From assembly GCA_019636335.1 (NCBI GenBank), contig JAHBXR010000032.1, positions 1 through 54,739 on the forward strand: a stretch of DNA of 54,739 nt. The letters are read 5' to 3'. The notes beneath the pieces were generated by a model. It was not told the DNA's origin. It saw only the letters and a list, made by a program, of their open reading frames with translations, and made no database searches. Source of the stretch: Pirellulales bacterium. GTDB taxonomy: Bacteria; Planctomycetota; Planctomycetia; Pirellulales; JAEUIK01. Made by a program: the position numbers and the translations under genes. Shown in pieces: positions 40,461-48,530 of this stretch (positions are counted from its first letter, which is position 1; each line of letters starts with the position of its first letter).

Positions 40461-43400
40461 TTAGACGTCCATGCCAACATCTTGACCGTTGACGCGGTCT
40501 TGGGCGTTGTCTTCCGAGAACTCGTAGATGAACCAGTCGAGGCCGCTGTCGCCGAAGAGGCTGTCGACCGCGCCGGCTTCGTCGTCGGCGACCGTGCTGC
40601 CCGGCAACAGGAAGATGTTTCCGTTCAACCGATCGGCCGTGGGATTCGAGTTGGTCAGGTTCGCGATCCGCTGTTGCAGCGTGCGGTTCGAGGCCCATTC
40701 GTTGATGATCGCGACAACCGAGGCGAAGGTCGTCTCGTGCGTGGTAACCGCGGCGATGAGGATATCGTCGTCGGCGCCACCGTTCAACGAATCGGCGCCG
40801 GCGCCCCCGAAGAGGACATCGCGGCCGTTGCCACCCCGCAACGTGTCGTTGCCCACGCTGCCGATCAGCACGTCATGGCCGCCGCGGCCTTCGATCACAT
40901 CGTTGCCGACATCGCCGAAGAGGACGTCGTCCCGCGAGCTGCCGATGATCGTGTCGTCTCCCGCGCCACCGTTGACGAAGCTTTCGATGTCGACGTTAAT
41001 CTCGATGCGGTCGTTGCCATCCTGGCCAAAGACCTGCAAGAAGTTGGCATTCTTGACGCCGATCACGCTGGGGGCGGCGTTGGGCGCCACGGTGATGAAG
41101 GTATTGAAGCCCGGCTTGTCGAGAATCGTCGCAACATTGTCCGCTCCGCCCTGACCGTCGAGCGTCCAGCGACCCGTCGAGAAGACCCCGCCCAGCGCCA
41201 GTTCGAGACTATCCGATTCGTCACCGCCGAGCAGATTGACGATGTTCGGCGACGAACCGGAGTCGGGCTGCTCGGCCACGATCGTGTCGGCACCGCCGGC
41301 GCCAAACACGTTCAGCTCGTTGATCTGCAGGTAGGTGACCGTCTTCTTCGGATTGGCCTGAGCGTTCGGGCCGATCTGCACCTCGGCGATCGTGCCGCCG
41401 ACGCGGATAAAGTCGTTCATGCCGCCCAGCGAATTGATCGTGAGGCGGTTGTTTGCTCCACCGCCGCCGTCGACGCTGAACAAGCCGACGCTCGAGGCCG
41501 ACTGCAGATTGACGATGAAGGTATCGTTCTCGTCCTGGCCGCGCAGGTTCACGAAGCCGGGGAAGAAGCCGGAGGTGGGCATGGTCGCCGTGATCACGTC
41601 GTCGCCACCGCCGGTGAAGACCGTGAGTACGCCGATGTTCGTGTAGTTGACCGTTTTGTAGGGATTCGCCGCGGCGTTCGGACCGAGTTGGCTCGCGACG
41701 TACGTGCCGGTGATGAGCACGTTATCCGAGTGGCCGCTATTCGTGCTCACCTGGAGCGTGTTGAGCGAGCCGCCCCCGCCGTTGACGCCAAAGGCATTGG
41801 CTCCCGCCGGGTTGCCCCCCAGGTTGACGATGAAGGTGTCGTCTTCATCCATGCCCTCGAGCGCCACGATCGGCATCGTGCCCGTGGCTGGCATGTTGAC
41901 CTGCAGGGTGTCGTTGCCCCCCGAAGAGAGGAGGCTGAGGATCTCGACGCCCGTGTAGTTGACCACCTTGTACGGGTTATTGGCCTGGTCCGGACCAGAA
42001 CGCGAGGCGGCGAAGCTCTCGTTGGCCAGCATGTAGTCGGCGTGGCCGCTACGGGTGAAGACGCTGAGGCGATCTTCCGTCCCGGCACCGGCATTGACGC
42101 CGAAGGCCGTACCGACGGTCGCGTGGCCGTGCTCGATCTCGACCAGGTCGTTCTCGTCCTGGGGCTCGATGGCCATGACGGCCGGGAAGGTCGGGGTGGC
42201 TCCCTCGCGAACCGAGATCGTGTCGTTGCCCCCCCCCGTCACGACGCCCAATTGCTCGACGCCGGTGTAGTTGGCGGTCTGGAACGGATTGCTCAAGGCG
42301 TTCGGCCCGATTTGGGCCTGCACGCTCGCGCCCGTCACGACAACCTTATCGGCATGGCCGCTACGCGTGAAGAAGGTGAAGCGGTCGCCAGTGCCCGCCC
42401 CGGCATCGATCCCAAAGACAGTCGCCTGCGTGGCGAGCGTCGATCCCATCTCGACTTCGATCAGGTCGTTGCCGTCTTGCGCGAAGATCGAGACGAAGGC
42501 CGGGAAAGTCGGCGAATCTCCCTGACGCGTCGAGATCGTATCGTTGCCGGCATCGGTCAGCAGGCTCAGGCTCTCGACGCCCGTATAGTTGATCGTCTTC
42601 GGCGGGGCCGAATTCGGATTGGGACCTAACTGGGCACGGACCGCTGAGCCGGTGGCAATCACCAGATCGTCTTGCGTGCTGCGGGTGAAGACGCTCAGGC
42701 GATCGTTCGTGCCGGCGCCCATGATGACCCCCATCACGCTGGTCGTGGTGGCCAGACCGAGCTCGATCTCGACCAGGTCGTTTCCGGCCTCGGACTCGAC
42801 CGCGACGATGTCGGGGAAGGCGCCGGCCACCGGCTGCTTGACCGAGATGGTATCGTCGCCATCGCCCGTCCAGACGATCAACGTCTCGACACCGGTGTAG
42901 TTCACCGTCTTCAAGGGGGCCGATGCGGCGTTGGGACCGATCTGGGCGGTCACGGTTGTGCCGAGCACCGTGACCAGATCGGCCTCGGAGCTCATCGTGC
43001 GAACGTTCAAGCGATCGGCGGTGCCCGCTCCCAAATCGACCGTGAACGTGCTGGCGGTGCCCGCCAGCCCGAGATGCACGTTGACCGAGTCATCGCCACC
43101 ACCGGCGTTGATCGAGACCGCCGCCGGGAAGCTACCGACCGCGGGCTGGGTGATGGTGATCGTGTCCGCGCCGTCGTTCGTGTTGATCGTCAGCGCTTCG
43201 AAGCCAGCATGACTGTAGGTGCGCACCGGCGCAGCGCCTGGGTTCGGCCCCAACTGCACGTTCACCGCGGAGTCCGTCACCGCCACGATGTCGGCATTGG
43301 CACTGTTCGTGTCGACGACAAGCGTGTCGGAGTCGGCGCCTCCCTGGACCGAGAACGTCCCGGAGGCAAAGGCCGCCGCGTCGATCGTGATGGTGTCGTT

Positions 43401-46400
43401 GCCGGCGAGACCGTCGATCGAGATGTTCTCGATGGCGGCCGAGGCGCCAATCGTGCGGCCATTGACCGTGACCACGACGTTGCCCGGCGCCACCGTAATC
43501 GTGTCGTTGCCGGCCGTACCCTGGACGACAAGCGAATCGGTGCCGCCGATACTGTCCGTGAACTGGATACCATCGATGGCCGGAATGGCCAGACCGCCCG
43601 GACCGGAGTTGTTCACAATCAACGTGTCGTCGTCGTCGCCGAGATCGATGTCGAGTCGCGAGATATCCGCCACGAGCAACGACTGCACGCCCGGGGTCAC
43701 CGAGTCGAGATCGTTGGTGAAGGGCTCGCCATCGACGCTGTACTCCAATTCGCCGTTGGCATTGACGCGAATCTCGAGCACCTGCACGTCGGCGATCGCC
43801 TCGGTGGCGGTGACGATGAACTTGCCGGGGTTCGCGCCATCGGGCGTGAAGGAGAAGATGACTTCGCCGGTGGTCGACTGCTCGATCACCAGCACGGTGT
43901 AGGGCTCGACGCCGAAAGAGCCGTCATTGGCGGAGAAGTAGAGCCGATTGGCGACCGCCACGAGCGAGGCCGGATCCGAACCTTGGGCCCCCGCTTGCAG
44001 ATCCGAGGTCTGCGTGGTGCCGGCCGAGGTGCCGTCACTGGTCCACAGCTCGCGTCCATTCGTTCCGTTGTCGGCCGAGAAGAACAGGGTGCCATTCACG
44101 TTCACCAGCGACTGCGGATCGGAGGAGGCGGCCCCCGCCGCGATATTCTTCACCAGCACGGTGCCGGCCTCGGTACCGTCGCTCTTCCACAGCTCGCGTC
44201 CATTGGCCGCGGCGCCGTCGGTCGCGGAGAAGTAGAGTACGCCGTTCACGTTGACGAGCGACTGCGGGCTCGAATCGCCCGTGGCGGCAAGGTTCTTCAC
44301 CTGCACGGTGTCGGCGCTCGTGCCATTCGATTTCCACAATTCGATACCGTTCACGCCATCGGTGGCGGCAAAGAAGAGGGTGCCGTTCACGTTCGTGAGC
44401 GAAGTAGGACTGGCGTCGCCGCTCGCGTTGATGTTCTTCACGAGCACGGTGCCGGCGTCCGTGCCGTCCGACTTCCACAATTCGATACCGTTCGTGCCAT
44501 CGGTGGCCGTGAAGTAGAGCACGCCGCCGACATCGGTCAGGTTAGAGGGCGTGGCGTGTGCCGCGCCGGGATTGATGTTCGCGACAATCATGGTGCCGGC
44601 ATCGGTGCCGTTCGACTTCCACAATTCGCGGCCGTTGGTAAGGTCCTCGGCCGAGAAGTAGAGCGTGCCGCCGACATTGGCGAACGAGGGAATCAACGAC
44701 AGGGGTACGGAGCCCCCCACGGCCGCCTTCACCTCGACCGTCCCCGCCTCGGTGCCGTCCGACTTCCACAGCACGCCGCCGCTGACGCCATCATCGCCGT
44801 TGAAGTAGACCGTCCCGTTGACGTTGATCATCGAGAGGAAGCTGGGCGTACCGGTGCTTCCCGAGCCAGGATTGAGATCCTTGACCATCACGGTACCAGC
44901 ATCGGTGCCGTTGCTCTTCCACAGTTCGAGGCCGTTCACGCCATTCGTCGCGAAGAAGAAGAGCGTGCCGTTGACATTCGTCAGGCGCATGGCGTACGAA
45001 CTGCCGGCGCCGGGGTTGATGTCCTTGACCATCGCCGTGCCGGCGAGCGTCCCGTCGGTCTTCCACAACTCGGTGCCGTTCACGCCGTTGTCGGCCACGA
45101 AGAAGACCGTGCCGCCCACTTGCGTGAACTGCGAGGCATTCGAGTTCAACGAGGGGTTCGGCCGAACCAGCACGGTGCTGACTTCGGTGCCGGTCGATTT
45201 GTACAACCGCCGACCCGATCCATCGTCGGCCGAGAAATAAAGCGTGCTCCCCGCGGCAACCAGGTTTTGCGGGTTCGAGCTGGCGCCGTTGCTGAGGAGA
45301 TCCTTGACCTGCACGGTGCCGGCCGATGTGCCGTCCGACTTCCACAGCTCAATGCCGTTCGTGCCGTTGTTGGCCGTGAAATAGAGCGTGCCCCCTGCGT
45401 CGATCAGCCGCGCGGGAGACGAATCGCCGCTGGCATGGATGTTCTTCACCTGCACGGTGCCGGCCGTCGTGCCGTCCGACTTCCACAGTTCGACGCCGTT
45501 CGTGCCATCGGTCGCGGCAAAGTACAACGTGCTGCCAATGGCGACCAGGCTCGTGGGCGAGGCGTTGCCCGCGGGATTGATGTTCTTGACCAGCGTGGTG
45601 CCGGCATCGGTGCCATTCGACTTCCACAACTCGACGCCATTCGTGCCGTCGTTGGCGGCAAAATAGAGCGTGCCTCCCACATTCACCAGGTTCGTGGGAG
45701 AAGAGTCGCCGCTGGGGTTGATGTTCTTGACCTGGACCGTACCGGCCGACGAGCCGTCCGACTTCCACAGCTCGACGCCATTCGTGCCGTCCGTCGCGGC
45801 GAAGTACAGCGTGCCGTTCACATTCGTCAGGCTGCTGGGATACGAGCTGACGTTGCCCGCGGCGATGTTCTTGACCAACACGGTACCCGCGTCGGTGCCA
45901 TTCGATTTCCACAGCTCCAAGCCATTCGTGGCATCGAAGGCCTGGAAGAAGAGCGTGCCGTTGACGTTCGTCAGGAGCGAGGGGTAGGAGCTCGCCGAAC
46001 CCGAGCGAATATCCTTGACCATGACGGTGCCGCCCGAGGTGCCGTCGGTCTTCCACAGTTCGAGGCCATTGGTGCCGTTATTCGCGGTGAAGTACAGGGT
46101 CGTGCCGGCGAGGGTGAAATTGTCGGGATCGGACGACGCCGCGTTGTTGGGCGAAGTGCGGATATCCTTCAGCATAAGGGTACCGGCCGAAGTGCCATCG
46201 CTCGTCCAGAGCTCGACCCCATTGGTGCCGTTGTCGGCGCGGAAGATCAGCACGCCGTTGTAGTTGGTCAAGCGCGTCGGCACCGAGCCCGCGCTGCCCG
46301 CGCGAATATCCTTTACCAGCATCGTGCCGCCGGCGGTGCCATCCGACTTCCACAACTCGACGCCGTTCACGCCGTCGTCGGCGCTGAAGTAGAGCGTGCT

Positions 46401-47921
46401 GCCGACCATTACGGTTTCTTGCACGATGAGCTGCTGCTCGACGAGCGGCACGATCTTGTTCGTGGTGGCGCTGGTGCCGCCCGACTTGTACAGCTCGACA
46501 CCGGTCGTACCGTCATTGGCAACGAAGTACAGCGAGGAGCCGACGGCGGTCAACAACACGGGATCGGAATTCGCGCTACCGCTACGGATGTTCTTGACAA
46601 GGACCGTCCCGGCCTCGGAGCCGTCCGACTTCCAGAGTTCGTTGCCGTTGCCGGCGTCGGCGGCGGCGAAGTAGAGCGTGCCCGCGAGGTTCGTCAGCCC
46701 GGTCGGATTCGCGTCGGCGCTACCGCTGCGGATGTGCTTCACCATCACGGTGCCAGCACTGGTGCCGTTCGACTTCCATAACTCGATGCCGTTGGTGCCA
46801 TCGTTCGCGGCGAAGAACAGCGTGCCCCCCACGTTGGTGAGTTCGTGCGGCGCGGACGCCCCCGCGGGATTGATGTCCTTGACGAGCTCCGTGCCGGCCT
46901 CCGTGCCATCGGTCTTCCACAGTTCGATCGAAGTATCGCTGTTGGCGACGAAGAACAGCGTGCCCCCCACGTTGACCAGTTCGGTACTCAGCAGCGCGCT
47001 GTAAGCGCCCGGACGAATATCCTTCACCATGACGGTCCCGGCCGTGGTACCGTCCGACTTCCACAGCTCGAAGCCGTTGACTTGATCGGTCGCCGAGAAG
47101 AAGAGCGTGCCATTGACGTTCGTCAAGTTCTCGGCCCCGGACGAAAGCTGCGCGGTGCCGATGTTCTTGACGATGGTCGTGCCGGCTTCCGTGCCATCGG
47201 TCTTCCACAGTTCGGCGCCGTTGACGCCGTCGTTCGCCCGGAAGAACATCGTGCTGTTGACGATGGTGAAATTGGTCGGCGAGGACGGGTCGGCCCCGTT
47301 ATTGATGTCCTTGAACAGGACGGTGCCCGCCGTCGTGCCGTCGCTCTTCCACAACTCGGTGCCGTTCGTCGTGTTATTGGCCGCAAAGAAGAGGCTGCCA
47401 TTGAAGACGGTCAAGTAGCGGGGATACGACGTGGCGTCGCCCGGGTTGATGTCCTTCACCATCACGGTGCCGGCACTGGTGCCGTCGCTCTTCCACAACT
47501 CGCGACCGCTGGTATTCGACGCCGAGAAGAAGAGCGTGCCGTTGAAGTTCACCAAACTCAGCGGGCTCGAGCTGATGCCCCCCGGCATGATGTCCTTCAC
47601 CAGCGACGTGCCGGCCACTGTGCCGTCGGTCTTCCAGAGCTCGCGGCCGTGCAGGCCATCGTCGGCCACGAAGAAGACGGTGCTATTCACCGCCACGATA
47701 TCGGAGATCGACTCCAGGTTGGCCGGAATCTGCGTCGAGATCGTGTTGATGTCTTTCAGCAACTCGGGCGTGACCGCCAGCAGGCGCCGCTCTTCGAGGG
47801 GCTCCATGCCGATACGCTCGCCGATACGGCCACGTGGGCCGGCGCTACGAGAACGCTTGTGCGAAGCACGAGGAGCAGATTGAAAAATAGACGTCGAACG
47901 GCGAATCCAGGAACTAAGCAT
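40461..47921 (-). CDS. Giant surface/secreted repeat protein with ELW repeats and RTX-like C terminus
   Basis: A 2486-residue protein, one of the very large planctomycete extracellular proteins. The basic N terminus carries the motif MEPLEERRLLA (about residues 39-49). Residues about 60-1345 contain roughly 26 copies of a 47-48-residue repeat with consensus GxELWKSDGTxAGTxxVKDI and FFxAxDGTNG. A second series of about seven repeats of 75-80 residues (QLGPN..., NYTGVE, GGxDTI, DRLxVFTRSG) spans about 1480-2200. Five or so RTX-like calcium-binding nonapeptides follow (GGAGDDTI, GNDVLFG, GGNGRDVL) near 2345-2415, then a conserved planctomycete tail ending WFIYEFSEDNAQDRV. Secretion route unproven. 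An adhesin or matrix role is inference. Confidence 0.95.
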   Translation of the reverse strand: MLSSWIRRSTSIFQSAPRASHKRSRSAGPRGRIGERIGMEPLEERRLLAVTPELLKDINTISTQIPANLESISDIVAVNSTVFFVADDGLHGRELWKTDGTVAGTSLVKDIMPGGISSSPLSLVNFNGTLFFSASNTSGRELWKSDGTSAGTVMVKDINPGDATSYPRYLTVFNGSLFFAANNTTNGTELWKSDGTTAGTVLFKDINNGADPSSPTNFTIVNSTMFFRANDGVNGAELWKTDGTEAGTTIVKNIGTAQLSSGAENLTNVNGTLFFSATDQVNGFELWKSDGTTAGTVMVKDIRPGAYSALLSTELVNVGGTLFFVANSDTSIELWKTDGTEAGTELVKDINPAGASAPHELTNVGGTLFFAANDGTNGIELWKSNGTSAGTVMVKHIRSGSADANPTGLTNLAGTLYFAAADAGNGNELWKSDGSEAGTVLVKNIRSGSANSDPVLLTAVGSSLYFVANDGTTGVELYKSGGTSATTNKIVPLVEQQLIVQETVMVGSTLYFSADDGVNGVELWKSDGTAGGTMLVKDIRAGSAGSVPTRLTNYNGVLIFRADNGTNGVELWTSDGTSAGTLMLKDIRTSPNNAASSDPDNFTLAGTTLYFTANNGTNGLELWKTDGTSGGTVMVKDIRSGSASSYPSLLTNVNGTLFFQAFDATNGLELWKSNGTDAGTVLVKNIAAGNVSSYPSSLTNVNGTLYFAATDGTNGVELWKSDGSSAGTVQVKNINPSGDSSPTNLVNVGGTLYFAANDGTNGVELWKSNGTDAGTTLVKNINPAGNASPTSLVAIGSTLYFAATDGTNGVELWKSDGTTAGTVQVKNIHASGDSSPARLIDAGGTLYFTANNGTNGIELWKSDGTSAGTVQVKDLLSNGASSNPQNLVAAGSTLYFSADDGSGRRLYKSTGTEVSTVLVRPNPSLNSNASQFTQVGGTVFFVADNGVNGTELWKTDGTLAGTAMVKDINPGAGSSYAMRLTNVNGTLFFFATNGVNGLELWKSNGTDAGTVMVKDLNPGSGSTGTPSFLSMINVNGTVYFNGDDGVSGGVLWKSDGTEAGTVEVKAAVGGSVPLSLIPSFANVGGTLYFSAEDLTNGRELWKSNGTDAGTMIVANINPGAAHATPSNLTDVGGVLYFTATDGTNGIELWKSDGTDAGTVLVKNINASGDASPTSLTNVNGTLFFAATDGVNGIELWKSNGTSADTVQVKNLAATGDSSPQSLVNVNGVLYFSATDGAAANGRELWKSDGTEAGTVLVKNIAAGAASSDPQSLVNVNGTLFFSADNGTNGRELWTSDGTSAGTTQTSDLQAGAQGSDPASLVAVANRLYFSANDGSFGVEPYTVLVIEQSTTGEVIFSFTPDGANPGKFIVTATEAIADVQVLEIRVNANGELEYSVDGEPFTNDLDSVTPGVQSLLVADISRLDIDLGDDDDTLIVNNSGPGGLAIPAIDGIQFTDSIGGTDSLVVQGTAGNDTITVAPGNVVVTVNGRTIGASAAIENISIDGLAGNDTITIDAAAFASGTFSVQGGADSDTLVVDTNSANADIVAVTDSAVNVQLGPNPGAAPVRTYSHAGFEALTINTNDGADTITITQPAVGSFPAAVSINAGGGDDSVNVHLGLAGTASTFTVDLGAGTADRLNVRTMSSEADLVTVLGTTVTAQIGPNAASAPLKTVNYTGVETLIVWTGDGDDTISVKQPVAGAFPDIVAVESEAGNDLVEIELGLATTTSVMGVIMGAGTNDRLSVFTRSTQDDLVIATGSAVRAQLGPNPNSAPPKTINYTGVESLSLLTDAGNDTISTRQGDSPTFPAFVSIFAQDGNDLIEVEMGSTLATQATVFGIDAGAGTGDRFTFFTRSGHADKVVVTGASVQAQIGPNALSNPFQTANYTGVEQLGVVTGGGNDTISVREGATPTFPAVMAIEPQDENDLVEIEHGHATVGTAFGVNAGAGTEDRLSVFTRSGHADYMLANESFAASRSGPDQANNPYKVVNYTGVEILSLLSSGGNDTLQVNMPATGTMPIVALEGMDEDDTFIVNLGGNPAGANAFGVNGGGGSLNTLQVSTNSGHSDNVLITGTYVASQLGPNAAANPYKTVNYTNIGVLTVFTGGGDDVITATMPTSGFFPGFVNLRGQDENDTFIVNLQSASSVGLFSVDGGGGANNRLTINSLGGMNDFIRVGGTIAEVQIGPNAQANPKKTVTYLQINELNVFGAGGADTIVAEQPDSGSSPNIVNLLGGDESDSLELALGGVFSTGRWTLDGQGGADNVATILDKPGFNTFITVAPNAAPSVIGVKNANFLQVFGQDGNDRIEINVDIESFVNGGAGDDTIIGSSRDDVLFGDVGNDVIEGRGGHDVLIGSVGNDTLRGGNGRDVLFGGAGADSLNGGADDDILIAAVTTHETTFASVVAIINEWASNRTLQQRIANLTNSNPTADRLNGNIFLLPGSTVADDEAGAVDSLFGDSGLDWFIYEFSEDNAQDRVNGQDVGMDV

Positions 47922-48530
47922 CTCGATGGCGCTCGTTGCTTCGATGTTGTTCGTCGGTAGTTGTAATCGGTGTCGTCGGTCGCGAGCGCATCGCCAGAGC
48001 GATACGCACCAATCGAACCGGCAGCCTCGAGTCGCGGCGCAGGACGCACACGCGGCGCGCCTCGGACCACGCTCTGAGCGATCGGGCGGACTAGCTTCCC
48101 AACGGGCAGAGGAACGAAGTGACCGTTCTACCGTCGAGCCAATCGAAGAGATGAGTTACTCGGCCAGCTACCCACGACTCGAAGTGGAGCGCTCGATCCG
48201 CCCCGCTGGGGCCGATCCGACAACGCGCCTCGGGGTCCTCCCGATGTGGTGCGTGGGGTGACGACGCCTTTCGACCCCGGCTCTGTTCCTCAAACTCCGC
48301 TCAACCGTCAAAACGGCGCGTAACCCTCCAGCTCATGGACCCCATACGCTCCAAGGAACCAAAGGAGTCCGGGCGTGTCAATGAAAAACTCGTGGAATCC
48401 GTACGTTCCGTACCAGGGATGGTTTGCAGCAGGGGGGAGAATCGCGTCGAAACACCTGCCTGCGGGCGGTTTCAACCCGACGGGCGCCCGCGGGGTTGCC
48501 CGCCATGACAGGGCACGTGTCAGGGCGTAT
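47922..48530. other. Intergenic region, no convincing gene
   Basis: About 600 bp upstream of the giant gene, which must contain its promoter. A minus-strand frame crossing 48308-48530 encodes a compositionally odd peptide with two similar aromatic words (GTYGFHEFF and GAYGVHELE), but no start or ribosome-binding site fits and it runs into the SPINDLY gene. It may be a decayed gene. Nothing else is recognised. Confidence 0.4.

Noticed and set aside
42672..46781. A 1369-codon open frame on the plus strand opposite the giant repeat gene
   Set aside because: It is the antisense shadow of the ELW repeats; the repeating codon pattern and GC-rich third positions keep this frame open. The minus-strand frame has the clear repeat protein.
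40461..47921. Regularly spaced repeats in DNA suggesting a CRISPR array
   Set aside because: The roughly 144-bp period is in frame and encodes the protein repeat; there are no short identical repeats with unique spacers and no cas genes. No CRISPR array was seen anywhere in the window.
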